64,000 nucleotides of DNA from Bradyrhizobium sp. AZCC 2262. Lineage in GTDB: Bacteria > Pseudomonadota > Alphaproteobacteria > Rhizobiales > Xanthobacteraceae. Within the stretch, counting starts at the first letter, position 1; every line of letters begins with the position of its first letter. The stretch lies in contig NZ_JAZHRT010000001.1 in assembly GCF_036924535.1 (NCBI RefSeq), forward strand, positions 372,001 through 436,000. Direction: 5' to 3'. The position numbers and the translations under genes were made by a program. The notes under the pieces were generated by a model that was given only the letters and a program-made list of their open reading frames with translations, was not told the origin of the DNA and searched no databases. Below are positions 8,409 to 16,245 of the stretch, in pieces.

Positions 8409-10891
8409 AGATGACGCCTGTCGTCGTTGTGGTGTCGTTTCTTCTCCTGCTGCTGACCTGGTTGCTGCTGAGCGGCTTGAACCTGAATTCGACACGCTTC
8501 GACGAGCAGATCGAGGCGCTCGATCAGTTTTCCAGGTTCGAGCGTGCCTTGAATCGTGAAGTATTGACGGCGCGCGCCGGCTTGTCGCGAAACTACGATG
8601 CGCTGGCACGCCTGACCGACGCGTATGATGGGTCCGTCCATCGATTGCGCAGAGCCGCGGGTTCGGACGTCGAGGAGAGCGCCGCAATCGACATTCTCGC
8701 TGCAGGGGCGAATCGGCAGCAAACTCTGGTCGAACAGTTCAAGAGCAGGAACGCGCTGCTAAGGAATTCCTTCCTCTATTTCGGCATATTCAGCGCGCGT
8801 CTAGCCGCCTCGGACCGCACGCAGGTGGTTGCGGCCGCCACCACGCTCTCCGCCGCCATGCTGCACCTCACGCTCGATACGTCGCCGGCCGCCGCGCGCG
8901 AGGTCAAGGATCGATTGGAGCAGTTGGCGGCCTTGCCAGACCCTGGTGGCGATACCGCCTCGATACAGGCGGCGATCGCGCATGGTGGGCTGCTGCATGA
9001 CCTGTTGCCGCTAACCGATGCCGCGCTAAAGGCGCTGATGGCCGCGGCGACCACGCGTGAGCAGGATGCGGTGCGCGCGTTGATCATGAAGCGTCAGCTC
9101 GCCGCGCGCGCGTCGGCGCGGCACTATCGTGTTCTGCTTTACGCCACGTCACTGCTGCTGCTCGGTGCGCTGGTATTTCTCGGGCTGCAATTGCGGGCAC
9201 GCGCGATCGCCCTGCAGCGGCGTGCCGCGTTCGAGCATGTGATTGCGGGCATATCGATGCGCTTCATCAACGCGCAGCCGCATAATATTGACGACGAGGT
9301 CGCACAGGCTCTCGCCGATATGGCTGAATGCATCGGCTGTGACCGCGCCTATTTTGTATCGACCGGCGCAGCGCCGCGGCAACACGTCTGGTGCAAACCG
9401 GGCACGCGCTTTTCGCCCGGCTGGCCGAACCGTGCGCCTGCGCTTGCGGCCCGGTTCAACCCCAGCGTCGATGGAACGATCCATGTTCCGCGCGTCGATC
9501 GCCTGCCGGTTGGAGAGAGCAAGGAGATTTGTGTCGCCCTTGGTCTGGGTGGATGGGCATGCGCGACGAATGTCAACAAGGACGGTACCACCGTCGCCCT
9601 CGGGTTCGACGCGATCGGTCGACCCTGTCGTATGACCGCCGCCGGCGAACTCAGCCTGCTGCGAATGGCGCTCGATACGATCGTCTATGCGCTGGAGCGC
9701 GACTCCATGGAACAGGAACGCGCACGGCTGGAAATGCATCTGCAACGGGCTCGCCGCATGGAAACGGTGGGCACCTTCAGCAGCGGTATTGCCCACAACT
9801 TCAACAATATACTGGCCGGCATCCTCGGCCATACCGAGATGGTGGAGGAGCATCTCGACGCCGAAGCCCGGCCGCAGCACAATCTGACCGCGATCCGGCG
9901 CGGCGCGGAGCGGGCGCGGGATCTGGTCGATCAAATCCTTACATTCGGACGCCGCCGCGAGGGAAGGCGGGAGCACGTCTGCATCAAGACGCTGGTCGCG
10001 GAAGCGAAATCGCTGCTCGCGCCTTCGTTGCCGGCCCATGTCGAAGTCAAGGTGAGCGAATCCGCGGAAGCAGCGGTGGTTTCAGCCGAGCCAGCGCAGC
10101 TGCATCAGGTCATCCTGAACATCTGCAACAATGCAGCCCAGGCGATGGACAAACCAGGTGTCATCCAGATCGAGATCAAGACATGCGAGATCAGGGAGGC
10201 CAGGAGGATTACCCAGTTCGAAATCAATCCCGGCCGCTTCGTCGTGGTTTCAATATCCGATTCCGGGCGGGGGATGGACGAAGGGACGCTGGAGCGGATC
10301 TTCGAGCCGTTCTTTACGACGCGTTATCACGGAAACGGTCTTGGGCTTGCGACCGCGCGCGAGATCGTACGGGAACATAGCGGCGCTTTGCAGGTCAACA
10401 GCACCGTCGGGGCAGGGACGCGTTTCGACATCTGGCTTCCGTCTGTCTCGTCGCATCAGCCGATCCTTGTTCAACATGCATCAGGTACGTCCGGTCGCGG
10501 CGTTGGCGAAACGGTACTGGTGCTTGAAACCGACCGCGGACGCCTGCTGCGGCATGAGGAAATTCTGGCCGCTCTTGGTTATGAGCCGGTCGGTTTCACG
10601 GGGGCGGAGGAAGCCGCGGAAGCCTGTGCCGTGCGCGCGCGCTTCGACGCTGCGCTCCTGTGCCACCAACCCGGCGCGAGCCTGGCGCTCGATTTTGCGA
10701 CCACGTTGCGTGAGCTCGTCCCCAACCTGCCGATCGTTCTGGCGACGACTTCGGCACGGGATCTCGACGCGCAATTGCTGGCAACTTCCGGCGTTTCGGA
10801 AGTTGTCCATCATCCGTTGACGTCCGCAGAATTGGCCGGCGCCTTGTCACGTTGCCTTACCAGCCCGGTAAGGCCGCGACTGCTGTCGTAA
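8405..10891 (+). CDS. VirA-like sensor histidine kinase with a degenerate receiver domain
   Basis: The 828-residue protein has transmembrane segments at about 5-23 and 242-263 enclosing a helical periplasmic domain (DAHL-like). A GAF-like linker (about 275-430), the histidine kinase core and a C-terminal receiver-like domain (about 680-805) follow. The phospho-acceptor is His464 in FSSGIAHNFNNILAGILGH, almost identical to the VirA H-box; the ATP site shows NICNNAAQAM and FFTTRYHGNGLGLA. The receiver lacks the normal acidic residues: VLVLETDRGRL replaces the DD pair and AALLCHQPGAS the acceptor Asp. It therefore probably acts as a pseudo-receiver, as in VirA-type regulation. It is translationally coupled to the MauG-like gene. 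The signal is unknown. Confidence 0.85.
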   Translation: MKMTPVVVVVSFLLLLLTWLLLSGLNLNSTRFDEQIEALDQFSRFERALNREVLTARAGLSRNYDALARLTDAYDGSVHRLRRAAGSDVEESAAIDILAAGANRQQTLVEQFKSRNALLRNSFLYFGIFSARLAASDRTQVVAAATTLSAAMLHLTLDTSPAAAREVKDRLEQLAALPDPGGDTASIQAAIAHGGLLHDLLPLTDAALKALMAAATTREQDAVRALIMKRQLAARASARHYRVLLYATSLLLLGALVFLGLQLRARAIALQRRAAFEHVIAGISMRFINAQPHNIDDEVAQALADMAECIGCDRAYFVSTGAAPRQHVWCKPGTRFSPGWPNRAPALAARFNPSVDGTIHVPRVDRLPVGESKEICVALGLGGWACATNVNKDGTTVALGFDAIGRPCRMTAAGELSLLRMALDTIVYALERDSMEQERARLEMHLQRARRMETVGTFSSGIAHNFNNILAGILGHTEMVEEHLDAEARPQHNLTAIRRGAERARDLVDQILTFGRRREGRREHVCIKTLVAEAKSLLAPSLPAHVEVKVSESAEAAVVSAEPAQLHQVILNICNNAAQAMDKPGVIQIEIKTCEIREARRITQFEINPGRFVVVSISDSGRGMDEGTLERIFEPFFTTRYHGNGLGLATAREIVREHSGALQVNSTVGAGTRFDIWLPSVSSHQPILVQHASGTSGRGVGETVLVLETDRGRLLRHEEILAALGYEPVGFTGAEEAAEACAVRARFDAALLCHQPGASLALDFATTLRELVPNLPIVLATTSARDLDAQLLATSGVSEVVHHPLTSAELAGALSRCLTSPVRPRLLS

Positions 10892-10913
10892 ATCGGTTCT
10901 CGGTGCCCTGATT

Positions 10914-10997
10914 GATCCGAGTGCGCCGCACGTGATCCGAACCGAGCGCGCGAGCGGATACGTCTTTGCAACTTCGGCGCAGCCAGTCCAAAGATGA
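10914..10997 (+). pseudogene. Truncated 3' end of a second VirG-like response regulator
   Basis: Beginning 22 bases after the kinase stop, one frame reads DPSAPHVIRTERASGYVFAT and ends at TGA. It aligns with the C-terminus of the regulator at 5474-6199 (NPSAPRVIQTERGVGYIF). The similarity continues weakly past the stop into the following intergenic DNA. The rest of the gene is absent, so this is a remnant left by duplication and deletion, not an expressed gene. Confidence 0.75.
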
Positions 10998-11075
10998 CGA
11001 AAGTGCGGCGGTCGGGACTACAGCGGTAATCCCATTTCTCGTGTCAGAGATAATGCTGTAGTGGATAGCCGGCAA

Positions 11076-11101
11076 ATTCTCCGCATCAACTCGCGGAGAA
11101 T
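11076..11101 (+). promoter_or_regulatory. SD-masking hairpin, second copy
   Basis: ATTCTCCGC, an 8-base loop ATCAACTC and GCGGAGAAT form a perfect 9-bp hairpin. The SD-like GGAGA is in the 3' arm, 8 bases before the TTG at 11108. It corresponds to 6288-6309 in position, loop length and function, but the stem is longer and several base pairs differ. Confidence 0.52.
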
Positions 11102-11107
11102 TTCAAA

Positions 11108-11587
11108 TTGCCAGCATATCCGATATCACGCCTGCCGTCGCGATCGGCGCGTCAACGCCTCCTGTTTGACCTCGCCTCGATACGCGGGCGTTCGGTGGCC
11201 TCGTCTCGGATCACCGTGCGCCGGACAGCTGTTCATTTACTCGCCAGACTGGCAATCGCCGCGACGTGCACGAGCTCGGCGGCGGCGTTCGATGCCGCGC
11301 ACATCTCTCGTATGACTGTTGCGACCGTGGATGGCCGTCATTCGCTTGAGTTGAGGCGGCACGAAGTCAGGCCGAACCCGATTCAATCAGTACCTGCTGC
11401 CATGGAAGCTCCGTCGTTCCTATCGAAAACACCTTGCGTGGGCTCCGCGGCCAACTCTCGGCCTTCCCGCTTCCGACCAGCCGACGCGCGATGGCTGCAG
11501 AGTAACCGCCAAGCGAGCGGTCGCCGCTCATCAACTGGCTTCACCAACAGAACAGAGACTCCAAATGACGACACCGAAAATCGCTGA
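11108..11587 (+). CDS. Small Ala/Ser/Arg-rich hypothetical protein, second copy of the module ORF
   Basis: This 159-residue frame starts with TTG behind the hairpin SD. Residues about 35-62 (SRITVRRTAVHLLARLAIAA then TCTSSAAAFD) match the first copy near 6450-6540, where the frame is broken. The hydrophobic ARLAIAATCTSSAAA part could be a late signal peptide. The C-terminal half is low in recognisable structure, and the end overlaps the cupin gene by 23 bases. The duplication and masked SD argue for translation, but the coding part may end earlier than the stop. Function unknown. Confidence 0.4.
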   Translation: MPAYPISRLPSRSARQRLLFDLASIRGRSVASSRITVRRTAVHLLARLAIAATCTSSAAAFDAAHISRMTVATVDGRHSLELRRHEVRPNPIQSVPAAMEAPSFLSKTPCVGSAANSRPSRFRPADARWLQSNRQASGRRSSTGFTNRTETPNDDTENR

Positions 11588-12137
11588 AGTTCGCCTCACC
11601 CCCAATCAGGACCGTGGTGAGTGGCAGCAAGTCACGCCGGGCGAACGGTTCAAGATCCGCGTCTCTTCCGCGCAGACCATGGGGGCTTATTCGGTGCTTG
11701 AGATCGTTGCGGATCCCGGCAACGGCGTGCCGTTGCACATTCACAGCAAGGAGGAGGAGCATTTCATCGTGGTCGAAGGCATGCTTGACATCGCCAACGG
11801 CGACCGGAGATGGGACGCACCCGCCGGCACAAGCGTTACTGTCAGGAGGGGAGTGCCGCATGCTTGGTGCAATTCATCGGATACGCCGCTCCGCATGTTG
11901 GTGATTTTTTCACCAGGACAGATCGAAGGACTATTCAGAACGGCGGCGGGTGTCGACGACGTCGACAAGATCACGGCCATCGCGGCCCGCTACGGCACGA
12001 AGCTCGTTGGGCCGCCTCTGCATGGGACAGCGCATTCCATCCACTCGCCGCAGCCGAAAGGCTGGCCGACCCTCATGCGGCGCGGGGATGGCGACGCGGC
12101 GTTGCCGGCTGCCTTTACGAGACAGGTCTCGCGCTAA
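11565..12137 (+). CDS. Cupin-domain protein
   Basis: The 190-residue protein contains one cupin_2 barrel (about residues 40-125). The metal-binding first motif PLHIHSKEEEHFIVVEG gives two His and one Glu, and the second motif VRRGVPHAWCN gives the third His. Such single-domain cupins include small-molecule dioxygenases, isomerases and sensor proteins. It sits between the hairpin-controlled ORF and the second DUF1127 gene, on the same strand and closely spaced, so the three may be co-transcribed. The catalysed reaction cannot be told from sequence. Confidence 0.8.
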   Translation: MTTPKIAEVRLTPNQDRGEWQQVTPGERFKIRVSSAQTMGAYSVLEIVADPGNGVPLHIHSKEEEHFIVVEGMLDIANGDRRWDAPAGTSVTVRRGVPHAWCNSSDTPLRMLVIFSPGQIEGLFRTAAGVDDVDKITAIAARYGTKLVGPPLHGTAHSIHSPQPKGWPTLMRRGDGDAALPAAFTRQVSR

Positions 12138-12179
12138 CAGCGTTCTGTATCGGAACCGAAGGACCAGGGAGAAAAGTCA

Positions 12180-12578
12180 ATGGAAATGCATTCGCAACGA
12201 TCGTTCCATGAGGCCCGTGGCATCAGCGCTCCGGCGCGGCGCCGGTCGCAACCGGGCCGGATCGCACGACGTGCCATCAATCGATTCCTCGCGATCCTCA
12301 AAACAGTGAAGACGGCGATCGAAGCCGAATGGGCAGCTCGTCACGCCATCGAAGAACTCGCCGGCATGAACGATCACATGCTTCGCGACCTCGGGATTAC
12401 CCGAGGCGAGATTGAGAGCACGGTGCGCCGGTCGCGAGCGACTATCGGAACGGAGCACGAACCGTCTCCCTTGAATGATGGCAGTCAGGGTAGTCTGGCT
12501 CTGCCGACGGTCAGCTCTCCCGACCTTACGTCAGAAGGACGGTCTGAGCAGCAGTTGCAGAGACTGCCATCATGGTGA
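12180..12578 (+). CDS. DUF1127 domain protein
   Basis: ATG 12180 is preceded by GGGAGA 8 bases upstream, giving 132 residues. The DUF1127 domain covers about residues 45-88 (EWAARHAIEELAGMNDHMLR then DLGITRGEIES), with basic residues before it (RRRSQPGRIARRAINRF). It is the counterpart of the DUF1127 gene at 6594, in the second copy of the duplicated module. The C-terminal 40 residues are Ser-rich and not conserved in the family. The molecular role is unknown. Confidence 0.72.
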   Translation: MEMHSQRSFHEARGISAPARRRSQPGRIARRAINRFLAILKTVKTAIEAEWAARHAIEELAGMNDHMLRDLGITRGEIESTVRRSRATIGTEHEPSPLNDGSQGSLALPTVSSPDLTSEGRSEQQLQRLPSW

Positions 12579-12666
12579 TGGCGGCAGGCGCTACCGATGC
12601 GAGCAGGTTCCTGCTGAAGGCACGTCACTGTCGATCAGGGTGATCTCGTTCAGCAAGCCACGAACG

Positions 12667-12741
12667 CTACCAAGTGGGGCCAATTGTTAGGTCTGGATAG
12701 TTGCTGCCATGCAAGCTTCGGGCGGCGTCGTATGTCGCCAT
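12667..12741 (-). other. Possible 24-codon ORF or DUF1127-like gene remnant
   Basis: On the minus strand, AGGAG stands 8 bases before an ATG that opens MATYDAARSLHGSNYPDLTI followed by a stop four codons later. From memory, the N-terminus resembles short alphaproteobacterial DUF1127 proteins beginning MATYDTARPLHG. The strong ribosome site and start suggest the beginning of a gene whose body was lost. Otherwise, 12579-12932 contains nothing recognisable except the SD (GAGGGAG) for the next gene. Confidence 0.3.
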
Positions 12742-12932
12742 GATGTCTTCTCCTGAAGTTAAAGGTCAGTCTGCGGCGGAGTCGAGGCGTATCGCAAGCG
12801 CTCTGCGCCGGTCGCAGGGCCGTACCCGGTTGAATCGGCTTTGCAATCTGGCCGGGCTTCGATCATAAAGGCGCCTGACTTTCAGCCGGCCGATTTCGCC
12901 GTCCGGCGACAATAAAAGAGGGAGCAAGTCTC

Positions 12933-14369
12933 GTGGCATATTCCGATACGCAATTGTTCATCAACGGCAAATGGCGGCCGAGCCAATCGGGCAGGACGAT
13001 CGCCGTGCTCAATCCGGCGACAGAGGAAACCATCGGCACCGTCGCGCATGCGGACCGCGCCGATCTCGACGAGGCGCTGGAAGCGGCGGCCAAGGGTTTC
13101 AAGGTCTGGCGCGCAGTGGCGCCGTTCGAGCGCTGCAGGATCATGCGCAAGGCGGCCCAAATCATGCGCGAGCGCAATGACGGGATCGCGCCGCTGTTGA
13201 CGATGGAGCAGGGCAAGACGCTGGCCGAGGCCAAGATGGAAGCCATGGCCGCCGCCGACGTCATCGAGTGGTTCGCCGAGGAAGCCAAGCGCGCCTATGG
13301 CCGGGTCATCCCGGCGCGCGGCCCCGGCATCTACCAGATCGCGGTCAAGGAGCCGGTCGGCCCGGTTGCGGCCTTCACGCCGTGGAATTTCCCGATCAAC
13401 CAGGTCGTGCGCAAGCTCTCTGCGGGCCTCGCGGCGGGCTGCTCGATCATCGTCAAGGCGCCTGAGGAAACGCCGGCGTCGCCTGCGCAACTGATCAGGG
13501 CGTTCGTCGATGCGGGCGTGCCCGACGGCGTCATCAACCTGGTCTATGGCGTGCCATCGGAGATTTCGGAATATCTCATTCCGCATCCGGTGATCCGGAA
13601 GATCTCCTTCACCGGATCGACGGTTGTGGGCAAACAGCTCTCCGCACTGGCGGGCCTGCACATGAAGCGCGCCACGATGGAGCTGGGCGGCCATGCGCCG
13701 GCCATCGTGTTCAAGGACGCCGACGTATCCTCGGCGGCGAAGATTCTGGCGGCGGCGAAGTACCGCAATGCCGGCCAGGTCTGCATCTCGCCGACCCGCA
13801 TGCTGGTGCAGGACGACGTGTTCCGCGAGTTCGTCGACAAGTTCGTCGAGGGAGCCAAGTCGATGAAGGTCGGCAGCGGCCTCGATCCGGATTCGAAGAT
13901 GGGCTCGCTCGCCAATCCGCGCCGCGTCACCGCCATCGAAGGCATGGTGCAGGATGCGGTGGGCAGAGGAGCAAAACTCGAGACCGGCGGCCACCGCGTC
14001 GGCAACAAGGGCTATTTCTACGAGCCAACGGTAGTCAGCGACGTGCCGAAGGATGCACGCGCCATGAACGAGGAGCCGTTCGGCCCGCTGGCGTTGATCT
14101 CGCGCTTCTCGACCTTCGACGAGGTGGCCGAGGAAGCCAATCGCTTGCCGTTCGGCCTGGCGTCCTACGCCTTCACCAGTTCGACCAAGACCGCGACCGC
14201 GATCGGCGCCGCGATCGAAGCCGGCATGGTCTCGATCAACAGCTTTGGTCTTGCCTTGCCGGAAGTGCCGTTCGGTGGCGTGAAGGATTCCGGCTATGGC
14301 TCGGAGGGCGGCACCGAGGCGATGGACGGGTATTTCAACACCAAGTTCATCACCCAGACCGGCGTGTGA
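12933..14369 (+). CDS. NAD(P)-dependent aldehyde dehydrogenase, succinate-semialdehyde type
   Basis: The 478-residue protein is a full-length ALDH. The catalytic residues are Cys284 in [12 protein letters not shown] and Glu250 in MELGGHAP; the cofactor loop is [10 protein letters not shown] with [10 protein letters not shown]. The overall sequence is closest to gabD-like and alpha-ketoglutarate-semialdehyde dehydrogenases ([27 protein letters not shown]). The GTG start has GAGGGAG about 8 bases upstream. The neighbouring genes do not indicate which aldehyde is used. The gene faces the kinase gene on the other strand across a shared hairpin. Confidence 0.87.
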   Translation: MAYSDTQLFINGKWRPSQSGRTIAVLNPATEETIGTVAHADRADLDEALEAAAKGFKVWRAVAPFERCRIMRKAAQIMRERNDGIAPLLTMEQGKTLAEAKMEAMAAADVIEWFAEEAKRAYGRVIPARGPGIYQIAVKEPVGPVAAFTPWNFPINQVVRKLSAGLAAGCSIIVKAPEETPASPAQLIRAFVDAGVPDGVINLVYGVPSEISEYLIPHPVIRKISFTGSTVVGKQLSALAGLHMKRATMELGGHAPAIVFKDADVSSAAKILAAAKYRNAGQVCISPTRMLVQDDVFREFVDKFVEGAKSMKVGSGLDPDSKMGSLANPRRVTAIEGMVQDAVGRGAKLETGGHRVGNKGYFYEPTVVSDVPKDARAMNEEPFGPLALISRFSTFDEVAEEANRLPFGLASYAFTSSTKTATAIGAAIEAGMVSINSFGLALPEVPFGGVKDSGYGSEGGTEAMDGYFNTKFITQTGV

Positions 14370-14414
14370 GCCAGATCGCGAAGCCAACACAGTTTGCTTC
14401 GCTGACGTGACATG

Positions 14415-14441
14415 GCCCGACGCTCCCACCGAGCATCGGGC
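14415..14441. terminator. Hairpin between convergent genes
   Basis: GCCCGACGCTC and GAGCATCGGGC form an 11-bp stem with one mismatch around a 5-base loop. It lies between the ALDH gene and the convergent kinase gene. There is no T-run on either strand, so it is only a likely terminator. Confidence 0.45.
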
Positions 14442-16153
14442 TAATGATGTACCAACCATGCCAGAAGCAGGATGACGAGCACGATCAGGCCCGCGGACAG
14501 GCTCTTCCAGAAAACGAGCGGATCGCGCTCATAGAGTGAGCGCCGTGACGCGATGGCCGGCTTCGCCCACATCGCGCCGTTCTCGAGCTCGTGCGAGAAC
14601 TCGATGACATCGCCGTAGCGTTGCGCCGGATCGACGTTGAGCGCCTTGCCGACCACCGCGTCCAGCCAGGCCGGCAGGTCGGGGCGATAGCGGGAGAGGG
14701 AAGCGGGCTTGCCGAAGCGGGGCCGCGAGAATGGCTCGATCTCGCCATAGGGGTAGGCGGCGGTGAACGTCCGGTACACGGTGACGCCGAGCGCATAGAG
14801 ATCGGAAAACTCGTCGCCGGGCCGCCCGCCGAACAGCTCCGGCGCCATGTAGCTCGCCGTGCCCGGAATATCCTCGGCCGGAAAATCCTCGAGCAGCGGC
14901 ACGCGCGCAACGCCGAGGTCAACCAGCCGCAATCCGCCGGCCTTCAGCAGGATCACGTTGTCGGGCTTGATGTCGCGGTGGATGATGCCGGCGCGGTGCA
15001 GGGTCGCAACGGCGCGCGCTAGCTTGGTCGCAATCCCGATACCTTCGGACAGCGAAAGCTGCGGAGAACGGTTGAGCCGCTGTTCCAGCGTCTCGCCTTC
15101 GTAAAGCGGCATCACCGAATAGAGGCGGGTCTGCCGTTCGGCAGGCAGTTCGATGATTTCTCCGATCCACAGGCTTCGCACGCGGGCCGCGACCCACGCC
15201 TCGCGGACAAAGGCGAGGCGATAGGAGCCCTCGCTGGCCACGCGCGGATGCGGAAACTTCAGCACGAGCTCGCGGCCCTGCCGCTTGTCGATCGCCTTGA
15301 ACAGCCGGCTGTAGCGACCGTCCGACAATATTTCGCCGAGCGTGAAATCGTCGATGACGGCGTCGGTTTCGGGCAAATCAAGAATCGGAAGCGTCGCGAT
15401 CGAGTGGGTGAGTTCGTCGCGGTCGGCGGGCGGCAGGTCGACGACGTCCAGCACCAGCGCAGTCATGTTGTCGCTGGAGCCTGCATCCAGTGCGGCGTCG
15501 ACGAGGGCGCGCGCGGATTCTTCCGGGGAGGTGCGCTCGCTCAACAGCACCTGGAGCCGGTGATCGGCCAGCACGCCATGAACGCCGTCGCTGCAGATCA
15601 GGAGCCTGTCGTGCTGGCGCAGCCCGACGGTCGCGTAGTCGAAGCGGGCAAAATCCTCGAACCCGATGGCGCGGTTGAGCAGATGGGCGAGATCGCCGCG
15701 GCCGGCGATGTGGTCCGTGGTCAGCCGCTCCAGGCGGCCCTCGCTCAGGCGATAGGCGCGGGTGTCGCCGATATGAATGACGTGGCACTGCCGCTGCGAC
15801 AGGATGATCGAGGAAAAGGCGCAGCTCATGCCGCTGAGCTGCAGGTCGGTGCGGCCTTGCGTGTAGATCCAGCTATTGGCGGCTTCCAGCGAACGCGAGG
15901 CGCGGCGGCGCACGCCGAGCGTTTCGGGGAGGGAATAATAGGCGTCGATGAAGCATCGAACCGCGAGTTCGGCGGCTTCCCGTCCGCCCTTGTGTCCACC
16001 GACGCCGTCGGCGACCGCGGCGACAATGTCGCGGTTGGTCACACCGGACCGGCCGAGGCAGGTCCCGACGTAATCCTCATTAGCCGAGCGCTTGCCGGTC
16101 TCGCTGACGAAGCCGACGCGAACCCCGAGATTTCGTTGCGAACCGATCGTCAC
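14441..16153 (-). CDS. PP2C phosphatase / serine-threonine kinase fusion, membrane-anchored
   Basis: The 570-residue protein joins an N-terminal PP2C-type phosphatase (about 10-240; VAAVADGVGGHKGGREAAE, IHIGDTRAYRL, ICSDGVHGVL, SSDNMTALVL) to a C-terminal Hanks-type kinase (about 270-530). The kinase shows the catalytic loop HRDIKPDN, VDLGVAR in place of the usual DFG, and PGTASYMAPELFGG. One transmembrane helix closes the protein (LSAGLIVLVILLLAWLV). Opposing activities in one chain suggest a self-contained switch. Its position beside narK and nirBD-nasA suggests a role in nitrate assimilation. The target is unknown. Both enzyme domains look intact. Confidence 0.88.
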   Translation of the reverse strand: MTIGSQRNLGVRVGFVSETGKRSANEDYVGTCLGRSGVTNRDIVAAVADGVGGHKGGREAAELAVRCFIDAYYSLPETLGVRRRASRSLEAANSWIYTQGRTDLQLSGMSCAFSSIILSQRQCHVIHIGDTRAYRLSEGRLERLTTDHIAGRGDLAHLLNRAIGFEDFARFDYATVGLRQHDRLLICSDGVHGVLADHRLQVLLSERTSPEESARALVDAALDAGSSDNMTALVLDVVDLPPADRDELTHSIATLPILDLPETDAVIDDFTLGEILSDGRYSRLFKAIDKRQGRELVLKFPHPRVASEGSYRLAFVREAWVAARVRSLWIGEIIELPAERQTRLYSVMPLYEGETLEQRLNRSPQLSLSEGIGIATKLARAVATLHRAGIIHRDIKPDNVILLKAGGLRLVDLGVARVPLLEDFPAEDIPGTASYMAPELFGGRPGDEFSDLYALGVTVYRTFTAAYPYGEIEPFSRPRFGKPASLSRYRPDLPAWLDAVVGKALNVDPAQRYGDVIEFSHELENGAMWAKPAIASRRSLYERDPLVFWKSLSAGLIVLVILLLAWLVHH

Positions 16154-16245
16154 CCGCGCGGCCTGTCAAGGCTTTACTATTGACGCGTTTTCTTCACGCG
16201 AACCGGTAACCACTTCGCTCGAAAACGCTATGGCAGCGCGCGTCG

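Noticed and set aside
12882..14459. A 525-codon open frame antisense to the aldehyde dehydrogenase gene.
   Set aside because: It has no recognisable domain and an Arg/His/Asp-rich composition typical of the antisense of a GC-rich gene. The ALDH frame has clear catalytic motifs.
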